This document shows, one piece after another, positions 22,698 to 32,869 of a stretch of DNA of 32,869 bases. A program made the position numbers and the translations under genes. Under the pieces are notes generated by a model that was not told the origin of the DNA, made no database searches, and worked only from the letters and a program-made list of their open reading frames with translations. Position 1 is the stretch's first letter; every line of letters begins with the position of its first letter. Source of the DNA: Conidiobolus incongruus B7586 (lineage: Eukaryota > Entomophthoromycota > Entomophthoromycetes > Entomophthorales > Conidiobolaceae); NCBI GenBank assembly GCA_000697335.1, contig JNEM01008748.1:1-32869 (forward strand). The letters run 5' to 3'.

Positions 22698-24023
22698 TTA
22701 AAAATATTTATCAATAACATAATCAGAAGTTTCAAAAGAACATTCAACACATTCAAAACCCAATAAAGGAGTATTGAAGTATAGATTTTGTATACCTTGA
22801 ATGGAATCAAATTTCTTATAAAATTCATTTTGTAGAGATTTAGTATTGACGCGAGGGAAATAGTTCCATCCCTTTCCATAAATAGCAGCTTTTGAATCCA
22901 ATCCTGGTAACAGTTTGGGGAATGTTTTACGAATTTCAGATTCATAATGGGCCATATCTGCTTCTGAAGGTGCTCCTTGGTATTCGCCACCAGTCCAATG
23001 ATAGCTAACATAAGCTCCTTTGGTGTGGTTGACCCAAAGAATTGGGCGACCGTCGTCCAAGGTAGGTGGAGGAATAGGAGGCAAGAGTGGTGCATAATTA
23101 TAATGATTGAAATTAGGAGCATAATGAGCAAATGAAGCATACTTGTGGACGAATACTTCACTCAAAGTTCCCTTTTCTTTGTCAGTTAGTCCAGGAACAA
23201 TTTTTTCAACATCTTTCACCAAAGGAGGGAATGAGAGGATTACAGAGCTACAATCTTGAGTTAAGTCACCCCCAGTATTGGTGGTATAGGTGATTTTAGA
23301 ATCGCCATCGGTTCTAATAATACTTTTAATATTGGCATTGATGGTGATATCAAGGTTTTTGGCTAAAACTTGAGGAATTTCATCAAACCCATTAGGGAGG
23401 TAGTATAATGGGTTGTTAATATCTCTTGTCTTTTCCAAGACATGCACAAAGTACAAAGCCGGAGTTTCGTTAACAGCACCATAGCCCAAAAGGGTCAACA
23501 TGATCAAAGCATACTGTTTTAAACCCTCCAAATCATTTTGCTTCAACCAATCTAAAGTTGGAACAAATAAATCTGGATTAATATCAAGATTACCTGGTTT
23601 AACCTTAAATCTATCTCGAATTTGTCTATAGCGAGCAAAACCCTTCACAGTGTTTGGATCTTTTCGAATATCTGGCAATGGGATAGAAATACCAGTAATC
23701 GGTTCATAAGCTTTAATATCCCAATAATTAAAAAGAATGGTTTGGATATTAGCTCTCTTGATAATTTCCCAGGTTTTGTTATAATAGTCAGTAATAATAA
23801 CTGGTCCCATATTCCAAACTTTTCCATCTTGACGGAATGCTTCCAACTTCCCTCCTACACGAACATCTTTCTCAAAAACCTTCACTTCGTAGCCTTTATT
23901 TTTGAGATTGGTAGCTGCATTCAATCCGGAAATACCAGCACCAATGACACATACAGGAGCTTCAGATTTCCTGGATGTTGCGTTCGCGGTGAGAATCAAA
24001 GTGAATAGATAAATCAAATTCAT
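22698..24023 (-). CDS. Secreted FAD-dependent amine-oxidase-like oxidoreductase, copy B (intact)
   Basis: This is the only undamaged member of the cluster: 441 residues, single exon, TAA stop. Residues 1-15 (MNLIYLFTLILTANA) form a signal peptide with likely cleavage after ANA, so the enzyme should enter the secretory route. The FAD-binding fold starts at once: Gly28-x-Gly30-x-x-Gly33 in VIGAGISGLNAA, acidic Glu51 for the ribose, then RVGGK at 55-59 and NMGPV, as in the flavin amine oxidase / NAD-binding-8 superfamily. A later CSSVILSFPP strand also fits that fold. The C-terminus (NLYFNTPLLGFEC) sits where these enzymes usually carry an AGE-type FAD motif, which is not evident here. The substrate is therefore open: an amine, or possibly a fatty acid as in FAD-dependent polyenoic acid isomerases. 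The start is the first ATG in frame with the signal peptide. Confidence 0.9.
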   Translation of the reverse strand: MNLIYLFTLILTANATSRKSEAPVCVIGAGISGLNAATNLKNKGYEVKVFEKDVRVGGKLEAFRQDGKVWNMGPVIITDYYNKTWEIIKRANIQTILFNYWDIKAYEPITGISIPLPDIRKDPNTVKGFARYRQIRDRFKVKPGNLDINPDLFVPTLDWLKQNDLEGLKQYALIMLTLLGYGAVNETPALYFVHVLEKTRDINNPLYYLPNGFDEIPQVLAKNLDITINANIKSIIRTDGDSKITYTTNTGGDLTQDCSSVILSFPPLVKDVEKIVPGLTDKEKGTLSEVFVHKYASFAHYAPNFNHYNYAPLLPPIPPPTLDDGRPILWVNHTKGAYVSYHWTGGEYQGAPSEADMAHYESEIRKTFPKLLPGLDSKAAIYGKGWNYFPRVNTKSLQNEFYKKFDSIQGIQNLYFNTPLLGFECVECSFETSDYVIDKYF

Positions 24024-24070
24024 TATTAATATTTATTGTATGCAATGATAGCTTTATAAACGACCAACGA

Positions 24071-24079
24071 CTTTATATA
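24071..24079 (-). promoter_or_regulatory. Putative TATA box of oxidase gene B
   Basis: On the minus strand TATATAAAG lies about 48 bp upstream of the gene B start codon, in a slightly GC-richer context (GTCGTTGGTCG follows). The spacing fits a core promoter. Broken copy A has no TATAAA in the same interval upstream of its start. Confidence 0.45.
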
Positions 24080-27000
24080 GTTAAAAATTTGGTTTGTTAT
24101 ATTACATCATCTCTCAATTTCAATATTTTATAAATTGATTGAAAATTATTTTCTTCTCGATAATTGTAATAATGATAATTTATTTAACAAATTTAAAATG
24201 AATATTATTCACTATTCATTGATCATTGGTTCTCACTATTCAAAAATCATTTCATTCCTCATGTACAAAATGAAACCCTAAAAATCCATTATTGAACTTT
24301 ATTTAGTTAAATCAGTTATTGAATAACAGATCACAAACCTGATAATGTGGTGATGATGTGGTGATAATGTGAGATGTGATATGTAAAATACTAACACAGA
24401 ATATTAATTAGCTTGTTCACTTTTAAATTGAGGTAATGGGTAATAATAGTTGGTAGTTTTATTATTGATACTTGCATTATAACTATTTGATTGAGTATTA
24501 AATATAACCAAGTCTGAAAATATTTTGAATATAATACTATTAATTTTTATCCAGCTGTCTGAAATACCTTATCTATTTTGTATAAAGGAATTAATAAATC
24601 TATCTGTTTCATATATTATAAAAATACTAAATATTTTATTGAAGTTCAGCATATTCAATAATTCATTAATCCAATTAACTAGTTTATTAATTTCTTCATT
24701 TATGTTAACTTAATTGGATAAAAAACCTGACACATATAAGAAATTCTTGATTAATTAATTATACATCATTATTGTACATCTATCGAAAGATCAAAATATC
24801 TTAATCCCTAGTTTTATCCAGTTTTCAATATCTTATAAGCATGGTGTAATCGAAAACCTATTTTTAGAAAAAAATCCCTCAAATTAAGCATGATTATCTA
24901 TTTGTATATCTTACAAATAGATAAAATTTTATTACTATTATTAATGCTCGACTAAATTTAATTATATTAAGTTATAAAACCTTATATTAGAAAATTTATC
25001 CGATACTTATATTTGAATTAATATTGCTAATCGTAAAAATTGACCTGATATTTTTAAATTATAGCCAATCCTTAAAAATTTGAAATATGAACTACTCTAA
25101 TTATGTTTAAATTATGAGAATATTATATCATTTTTAACTTTTGGTATTCATTATCATGATATCAATTTGTTCCTAATATAATTTGATGATTCAATGAAAT
25201 ATCTACTTAATTAAATTCATGGATTTAAAAAAATTAATGTTGGAAGAATTTATATATCAGAAGTTCATTATTTTTGATTAATATATATTTTTTGATCTAC
25301 GATTAATAAAATTCTATTGAAATTTTTATCTATATTTTTTTTCTATTATTATTTTGTGATATATGTCTGATAATTTTATATATTAGCTTTTATTATTATT
25401 AAACAAATATCGAATAAATAGCCAATAAAATACCAAAACTTTATATTACGTCAATTTAACGTCATATTAAACCTAGTTAGTTTTTCTTTAAAGCTATTAA
25501 TCAATTTATTAAACAAGTGGCGTTCTATAACTAGTGTATTACTCAAATTTAAAGGATTTATTAACATTCCGCACCAATATTTATCTTACATTGAATCTTG
25601 GATACTTTAATGATGAATACAGATATAGATTTGTAATTATTTTTAATCTGTGAAAAATTATTCTTTTTTTGAAAAAATAAATACATTTATATATTAATAA
25701 AATTTTTAATAATGAAAATATAAAATTTAAAATGCCTACTGTTTTAGAATTTTATATTAATCTTAAATTTGAATCCAAATCCTATATAAAAAAACCCTTC
25801 CTTAAAATGTTCATATTAATTGAATCAAACCCTATATATATTATTCCATTATATTGCTCCTCAGTTATAATATAGTAAATTTACATATTATTATTTTTTT
25901 GAATTATTACTTATGATAAGAATTCTTTTAATATTACAAATTTAAATAAAATATTAAAATTTTCATAACAAAGAATATATTATATCTTTATATAAATAAT
26001 TATTTTATTTGTATATATTTACTATATTATTAATAATATATATTTATCATTGAATTAATAAATATATTCTATAAAATTATGAAAATAATAAATAATGTTA
26101 AAATTCACATAATATTTTATAATTATGATCAATATATTTTCTTATATGATTTATATCATTATATCTCTATTATATATACTGTTGTAAATATATCAACTGT
26201 GAGTAATATAATAAAAATATATTTTTTATTAGTTAATTTATTTTACCAAAATAGGTCATCAAAATAAAAATCATTAAGAATTTAAATTTAAATTTAAATT
26301 ATTTTATCAACTTGGTTAAATAAACTAATAAATTGAAGAGTTATATATATAATAAATATATCTTATTTATAGACTTTTATTATAAATAAAAAGTATAAAA
26401 AATTTAAGTAATAAATATAATATAATTATTAATATTTTATATTATTAAATAATAAAAAATTAGTCTATAATATATTACCTTGATATAAATTAAGCATAAC
26501 TAATTTTATTTCAAAATATTCATTTATATTGTTGATATATCAAGTTTTTTCAAAGGTTGCTTGCAAGGAAATATTAATCAATTTAAAATTAATCATGGAA
26601 ATTAGTTCAATAAAAAGCAACCTATTCAATCATTTTTCAAATGATATAAAAAACTAAAATAAAATATATTAAGTGTTATATAGGTTTAACAATAATGTTA
26701 ATCATTTTAAAGTTATTAATCAGATTATTCAATAACTCATATTTTATAAGTTCTCACCATTCTTAATCCAAATCTTAATAGAATATTCGATTTAAATTTC
26801 AAAAAATCCGAATTTGATCAATTCAAAATAATTTTTAAATTAAATATTTAAAAAAGATAATGCACCTTAATAAAAATACTATATTATCAACTAGACCAAG
26901 TTATTTAACATTAAACAATAATTGAATAGGCCTTAGTTAAATAAGAACCCAATAGCTTAAATCATTTCAGATTGATATTTCGATTAAAATAAAGCTTTAA

Positions 27001-28989
27001 ACAGATTGAATATTATTCCTATTTAAAAGGAACATAATTTATTCAATATTACATATCATATTATATAATAGTTTTTCTAATTTTAAAAATATACTAGGTT
27101 TGAACTATCTTGAATTATTAAATTTCTAACAATGCTACATAATCATATTTTCTAATACATTACTTTAAAATTATAATATTTCAAAATATTTATTAAATAT
27201 TTCATATATATTTTTTATGTATTAATTATCGCTAATTTAAATTATGAAAGATTATAATCATTGATAATATTGTTACAAGAAAGGAACCTCTATTCACATC
27301 AACTATAATTAAATAAACTCAATGTAATAGTTTTTTCCCTCGCATATAGGTTCACTTAATCTTCATTCATTGATTGGTTATTTAGACAATCTACTTTACT
27401 CAACCTACATATAAAAATCCGGAATTTTAATAATTCAAACCAAGATCAGATCGATCTGGGCCGTATTATCTATTAAATAGAATCAATAAAACCCTTTTTC
27501 AGCCAATCTTATAATCGTAGATATCTCATCAGATCAATGCTTCCTGAACCAGTTTTAATCTTAAATTATTATTTTTTATTTAATTAGATGAGTATTTTGA
27601 ATTTTCACTTGTTATACAATAAGGAACGAATTACATATTATGAAATTATCTTAAAATTAATATCAAATATAATTATTAAATTTTGCATCTGTGTATTGTG
27701 AATATTGGAAATTCATTTGTAATTAATCACATTATATAAAATTTCATATTTTAAGACATAATAATCTTTGAAACTAATTCAATAATTAACGATTATATGT
27801 CAAGGTGTTTTATTTAACAAGCATATTCTATATTGCCATTTGTGTTTCCAGTTGAATACTATATAATTCGTTGAATTTATAATTACTTAAAATGCCCATT
27901 GATTTAAATATAATCTATGCTATATTATTCTAATTAAACTTCAAATTCTAAATAAATTGGTAAAGCACGTGATAAAATATTAAAAAAACCTATATATTTA
28001 ACATCATAGTCGAAATAAATTGATACAACTTTAATGCCCAAAATATTTAATCCTATTTTTATTATTTAATCTATTAAATTATTTTAGTTGAAAATTTAAT
28101 ACTATATAGTTTTATAAATCCATTAATTTAAATTTTATTGATAAGAAATTTTGGGAAAAAATACCATAGTTTAATATTTATCCTTTATATATTATTATAT
28201 TTTAATTTAAACATTAAATAGGCTCAGTTAATCTTAGAACAATTGAATTATTCAAATAATAACAGTTTTGAAATTACACCTATAATTGAATAATCAAAAT
28301 AGTTAACAAAAATATTTTATGTATTCTTTAAATATTGGATTACAGTGAACTATTATGATAAATATGAAGAGAAATTTTGAGCTAAGATAAACGATTTTAT
28401 TAATATAATAGTACAATTGATAATGCTATCGACCATATTTTAAACAAAATTTGATTAAACATTTAATATTAATAATATTGCAAATAATCTTCGTTTTAAT
28501 TATTTAGCAGTTGAATTTAACAGAGCAAATATCTAATGATGAGATCATTGTACACTTCAAACAAAAAATTGTATCATATAGCTATTTCCATATGTTATAT
28601 AGTTCAAATTTTAATGTAAAATTTCATATTTGATCGACTATATAATGATTCTAACTTATATATTAGACAATTATCATTAAATTCATTAAGAAATGAAAGT
28701 ATTATTGAATAAATTTTATGTAATTAAGATGTATTTATATAGAAAATAATCTAAAAACCTTGTATTGATTATAATTATAAATTAACTTATTCTTTTGGCC
28801 ATATAATTAATTGATAATATATATATATATATAATTATTGTAATTAAAATATCAACTCATTCATATTTGGATTTGGTAAAATAGTTTAGCTTGTGTATAA
28901 TATTAGATTATATTGATCATAATTAAACAAATTAATATAAATTAAATAAATTTTTTCATAATTTTAAAAATTATTTGCTTTTATATTTT
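24080..28989. other. Long AT-rich spacer between oxidase copies B and C
   Basis: Nearly 5 kb without a supportable gene. Short open frames at 24525-24713 and 26079-26267 have the Ile/Leu/Asn/Phe-heavy composition expected of chance translation of AT-rich DNA. Small structures seen: clustered GTGGTGAT/GTGGTGATAAT units near 24345-24375, a perfect hairpin at 24894-24924, a triple AATTT-AAATTT run near 26280, a 9-bp inverted repeat pair at 26554/26615, and a TA dinucleotide run near 28818. Confidence 0.5.
24894..24924. repeat. Perfect 13-bp inverted repeat with 5-nt loop
   Basis: Arms TTATCTATTTGTA (24894-24906) and TACAAATAGATAA (24912-24924) are exact reverse complements around the loop TATCT. 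It lies alone in the spacer about 0.9 kb upstream of gene B. It could be a remnant of a small foldback element, a structured regulatory site, or chance. Confidence 0.6.
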
Positions 28990-30310
28990 ATTAAAAAGTC
29001 TATCAAAATATATTCAGGAGATTAAATAGAAATTTCACTCAACTCCAATTCCAAAAGAGAGGTAGCATAGTAAAGATTGTGTTTACTTCGAACGGAATCA
29101 AACTTTTTACAAAGTTCATTCTTTAAAGCTTGAGTTTCAACATGAGGAAAGTCCATAACTCAGAGTAAATAGATTCTTGAACACCTTTTCATGAGTGAAG
29201 CTTATGGAATATCTTGCTAATTTCATATTTATAGTGATCTATATCAGCTACAGTAAGTCCAACTTCATATTGACTTCTTGTTCAATGAATACTTTCATAA
29301 ACACTATTAGTCGTATTGGCATAAAACATTAGATGATCGTCATCAAAAGTAGGAAGGTATGCAGGGGTAAGAATGGAGCATAATCGTTATATCTGAAATC
29401 AAGAGGTTAATGAGCAAAATTACCATACTTAATAATTAAAATTTTCCCTAAAACGTACTTCTCTTATTTAACTAAATAGAAAACCATCTTGTGAATATAA
29501 TAAACCAAAAGAAGGAAGCAAAAATAGCTGAAATGCGGTTTCGATGAAAGAAGCTACCACCTTTGATTCAATAACTTAATTTAAATTGCTCATAATTTTC
29601 ACGAAATTAAAAAAGTTGATATCCAGAGTGACATCAAGATCCTTGGCTAGAGCTCTAGTAATTTTATCCATACTACTAGGAAGATAATGAATCTTAACGG
29701 TGATAACTTTGGCAATCTCCAAATGTTGGATGAAATAGAGTGCTGGAGTTTCTTCAATTGCACCGTAACCATAAGTTGTAATGAAAATAGTGGCAAAGAA
29801 AATATTTTCCAAATTATTTTGCTTTAAACAATCTAAAGTAGGAGTGTATAGCTCAGGGCTAGAGTTTATATGAACGAGTTCAAGATGTAATCTCTTGCAA
29901 GTTCTATAACAAGTAAAACTTCTGCTTGTCCTTAGATCATTGGTGATACCTGCAAATGGGATATCAATTCCTGTATTGGATTATTAACCTGCAAAATCGA
30001 TAATGATAACAAGAATGGTATTGGCCTTATTACGATCAACAATTTCTCAAGTTTTGTAGTATTCACTAAGGATGACAGCATCCATATTCTATACTTCTCC
30101 ATCATGATGAAACTTTTCGATCTTTCTTCTAACGAGGCCAATCTTTTCAAAAATATTAACTTGATAGACCTTACTCTTGAGGCGGGTAGCAACACTCAAA
30201 CCTGAAATACCAGCGGCAAGAATATAAACAGGGGAATCAGATTTTGTGGGCTCAGCTTGAGAAATGAGTAAGAGAGTTATAGAAATATAAAAAATTAATT
30301 TTCAATAGTC
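28990..30310 (-). pseudogene. Flavin-oxidase pseudogene, copy C (full length, heavily decayed)
   Basis: Essentially the whole family protein can be followed on the minus strand. It begins with a hydrophobic leader ending LLISQAEPTKSD, then PVYILAAGISGLSVATRL (first Gly of the GxGxxG lost to Ala) and NIFEKIGLV. RRK stands where the family has GGK, and HHDGEV is followed by a TAG at the conserved Trp of VWNM. The middle keeps TTYGYGAIEETPALYF and LAKDLDVTLDI (29600-29800). The C-terminal half runs to QALKNELCKKFDSV and NLYYATSLLELEL near 29040. At least six stops or shifts are scattered through it, and both Trp-to-stop and Gly-to-Arg changes occur. No function is possible. It lies about 5 kb upstream of gene B in the same orientation. 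Confidence 0.85.
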
Positions 30311-31106
30311 TTTGCAGTCAGCATTCGTCATTGAAATATAAAAAAATTTAAGATTGACAAAGTACTTGGACAAAGTAACCAAGGGCCATTATTTGTAACA
30401 AATTTTGAATTCTTTAATAAGATACTGATCAATTATGGAATATTCAGGTGATCTCTGTCAAAATTAAGATTAATCATATATATATTTCAATATTATAATT
30501 GCTTTTGCAGCAAATTAGTCATTCAAAAAGTAATTGATGGCTTATAGTTATGATATTGCTATCTTAATCTAGTTTTCAAATAGTTTATAAACATTTGTAC
30601 AAATTGATCATTAAATGTTAATTTACAAAAAACAGTGGCCAATTGTATTTCCAGCAACTTTGGCTTACATGACTTGATTGAAATATTACTACAAATGCTT
30701 TATTATACTATTTAATTAAAAATTTTATCACAATAAGATAATAATTACATGTTAGATAGACAATTTGTTTTATCATAACAACAGATTTTTTACAATAAAA
30801 ACAACGATTATGTTTTGATTCACTGTTTTGAAATTGTATTGAATAACTGACTATATTATTTTTATCCTACTAAAAAAATTTGAATCATTCATTTATGATA
30901 AATTATACAAAAGGTTAAATTTATTAAATTCTATAGAATTAATATATATCAAAAATTATTTGAACTAGTGAAATATTTTCAAATAAAGAAATAACAATTA
31001 CTTTTTGATATTTTTACACATTTTATATATTTATCTTTATTATTATAAAACCAAAAATTAATAAAAATGAATAATTGTAAAAAGAATTGATTATGGTTCA
31101 AAAATT
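30311..31106. other. AT-rich spacer, nothing recognised
   Basis: Between oxidase copy C and the lyase pseudogene there is about 0.8 kb of AT-rich sequence with no coding frame or recognised element. Confidence 0.55.
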
Positions 31107-32035
31107 GCTCTGACTTCTTAATGATATCTTGATAGTGCTAAATACCACAGGTAATTCTAAAGGCAGTTGGAACAATACCCTCATTTGACTTTAATATCTT
31201 GAGAGATCATACCGTGACTCGTTGTATATAAAATACATCAAATCCTTTCAACAACTTCTAAACCCTCTCCCAAAATGATCAATTTCAGAGATTTTACAAG
31301 TCAACAAGCGATATAGTATCATCCTTGATGATAAATGTGACAATACCTGAGTTGCTCTTCCTTTGACGTTTATAAGTTGAAATTTGGGATGTAATAAAAG
31401 GCCAGGATAGAATACTTTGGAAACTTTGGGATGCTTTTGCAAGTATTAGATTACTTTTAATTCATATATTTGATGTTATTCCATATGATTCCCAGTGCCT
31501 TGATACCATGGATACATTGATAGCAATCAGAAGGACTTGAAACAGCTCCAAAAATGTCTTGCTGAAATCTGAGTTGATTATGTACAGTATAATCATCTGT
31601 AATAGCGAAGCCAATAGTGACATCAGTGTGGCCATTGGAATATTTGGTACTACTATGAATGATAGCATCAACTCCAAATGCAAGTGAGCTCTAAAAATAG
31701 GAATTCATAAATATACTACTCATAGCAGCACGAATGTCACGGCAACGAGCGATTTTGACAACTGTAGCAATATCTACCTAGCTTAATTAAGAGTTAAATA
31801 GAGATTCGATCCAAATCCACTTTCTCATTGATTGCACTCTTTAAACATTCAAACCTAATTAAATCACCATGAGTTACTTTAATTCTATTCTGATCTCACA
31901 AATAGTCAAAAATCTTGCAATTACCGCTATAAATTCCCTCTATGGAAATAAGCTCAGAACCAAAGGGAAGAAAATATTAAGTGTAGCAATTGCAGCACTT
32001 CTAGATGAGAATGTAACATCTAAATTAAATATTTA
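31107..32035 (-). pseudogene. Cystathionine gamma-lyase/synthase family pseudogene (PLP enzyme), N-terminus missing
   Basis: Trans-sulphuration enzymes of this family make or cleave cystathionine with pyridoxal phosphate. On the minus strand the family order is kept. First comes DVTFSSRSAAIATLN (family FSSGSAA), then ISIEGIYSGN (family DDVYGGT) and FECLKSAINEK. WIWIES and DIATVVKIARC follow, then SLAFGVDAIIHSSTKYSNGHTDV, in which the PLP lysine (codon 31643-31645) is intact. After it come GAVSSPSDCYQ, HPKVSKVFYPGLLLHP and a degenerate end matching PTAFRITCGI. Frame changes and stops separate these blocks (about five or more), so it is dead. Roughly the first 90 residues of the family are absent, and the break lies about 30 bp from the start of repeat copy 3. 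Lyase versus synthase cannot be decided. Confidence 0.82.
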
Positions 32036-32065
32036 TATAATGATTTTATGGAAAATTAAAATATT

Positions 32066-32869
32066 GCTCTAGATTTTAAATAATGATACATTTTTGAGAT
32101 TGAAAAAAAAAATAAATACTTAATATATAATTGATGAAATTAAATATATAATATAAAATTAGAATACTTATACCATCAATAATTTTTTGCCATACATTTA
32201 ATACTTAAAAACAGTATTGTTTATTAATGACCGGAATTTAATATTTATAAACCAAATAAATTTATTTTTAAACATCTTATAAGTTGATTTTTTAATTATT
32301 TCAAGCAATTATAATTATATAAATTATAATCTAATAAATATACTAAATATTGTAATTTTCTTTAATTATTTCTATTTAAAAACTTCTACAGCTTTAAGTT
32401 TATATATTCTATTAATATTATATTGAATAGTAAATATTTTTGAATTATTTTTAAAATATCAATTAATCAAAATGAATAAAAAGGATTATTTTAACTTAAT
32501 ATTCTAATTAAAAATTATAAAAAATTTTATAATATATTAATTATAATAATTTATTATAAATCTTTAGCTTTTTATTATACCCTAGTATGATTTGCTTAGT
32601 TATAATAATTCTAGCTTTGTATAATTTAAGTTAAACAATAAAATATCAATTATTTTATTATATAATTATTCTAAAATTAAATTTTAATATCAAAATAATT
32701 TATTGATAATATTGATATTAAAATTCCTTAATAATTTTTAATTCAAAATAAAGACTACTTTTAATATATTTTCATATTTTATTAATAATTAAATATAATT
32801 TTTGAATCTATTATTTTTATTTTTTTTCTGAATTTAAGATAATCTATTTAATTATATATAATTTATTAT
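32066..32869 (+). repeat. AT-rich interspersed repeat, copy 3 (cut by window end)
   Basis: This copy starts with CTCTAGATTTTAAATAATGA, nearly the same as the start of copy 1 (CTCTAGATTTTAAGTAATGA at 6461). It continues with TTTTTGAGATTGAA, AAATATATAATATAAAAT, TTTTTTGCCATAC and a block at 32270-32400 (AATTATAATTATATAAATTATAATCTAATAAATATACTA) matching copies 1 and 2. It also has GATTATTTTAACTTAATATT, which is identical in copy 1 near 7010. The right part lies outside the window. It directly follows the truncated end of the lyase pseudogene. Confidence 0.75.

Noticed and set aside
23622-24008. Open frame on the plus strand opposite the start of oxidase gene B (128 codons)
   Set aside because: It lies wholly antisense to the conserved N-terminal FAD-binding part of gene B, with no recognisable protein features; a shadow of the real gene.
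24525-24713. Small membrane-like protein of 62 residues (and a similar one at 26079-26267)
   Set aside because: Both consist mostly of Ile, Leu, Asn, Phe and Ser as expected from chance translation of AT-rich spacer, with no promoter, homology or conserved motif.
31869-32072. Plus-strand frame of 67 codons
   Set aside because: It is antisense to the lyase pseudogene, whose blocks FSSRSAA and ECLKSAINEK read on the minus strand here.
6463-32869. Repeat copies 1 and 3 as terminal repeats of one 25-kb element
   Set aside because: The interval holds ordinary host genes (XDH, oxidases, lyase pseudogene) and a third inverted copy, and shows no element-encoded proteins; independent dispersed copies fit better.
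1-32869. CRISPR arrays, phage or other viral elements, operon-like prokaryotic layout
   Set aside because: No regularly spaced direct repeats, no viral or integrase-like proteins, and spliceosomal introns with long spacers show a eukaryotic nuclear region.

Overview
The window looks like nuclear DNA of a eukaryote with a very AT-rich genome. Spacers are visibly poorer in G and C than the genes. Introns are tiny (41 to 54 bp) with GT...AG ends, two of them carrying a perfect TACTAAT branch box. There are secreted flavoproteins and decaying gene copies, but no operons. Tiny introns and an expanded family of secreted FAD oxidases suggest an early-diverging fungus, for example an Entomophthorales/Conidiobolus-like lineage. 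That assignment is inference; the sequence shows no diagnostic marker.

Layout. (1) nt 2-5869, + strand: the C-terminal part of an intronless SZT2 gene, the KICSTOR scaffold of nutrient signalling to TORC1, running off the left edge. (2) 5870-9829: AT-rich spacer with a microsatellite, a tRNA-Leu(UAA)-like sequence and copy 1 of an AT-rich interspersed repeat. (3) 9830-14313, + strand: a complete xanthine dehydrogenase gene in 11 exons. (4) 14314-17789: spacer with an inverted copy 2 of the repeat. (5) 17790-30310: a same-strand (minus) cluster of one flavin-oxidase family: an eroded fragment (D, 17790-18362), a nearly whole copy with two lesions (A, 18557-19893), one intact gene (B, 22698-24023) and one heavily decayed copy (C, 28990-30310). 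(6) 31107-32035, minus: a decayed cystathionine gamma-lyase gene whose N-terminal end is lost right where repeat copy 3 (32066 to window end) begins.

Functionally there are two housekeeping genes (nutrient sensing and purine catabolism), one working secreted oxidase and a graveyard of its paralogues. The genes show no sign of acting as one system. I found no CRISPR array, no phage-like or viral element, and nothing I would call a new biological system. The best leads are the Glu-to-Asp change at the purine-contact position of xanthine dehydrogenase, SZT2 in a genome of this type, the 108-bp identical block shared by two oxidase pseudogenes, and the three-copy AT-rich repeat. Family comparisons are from memory, without database searches.
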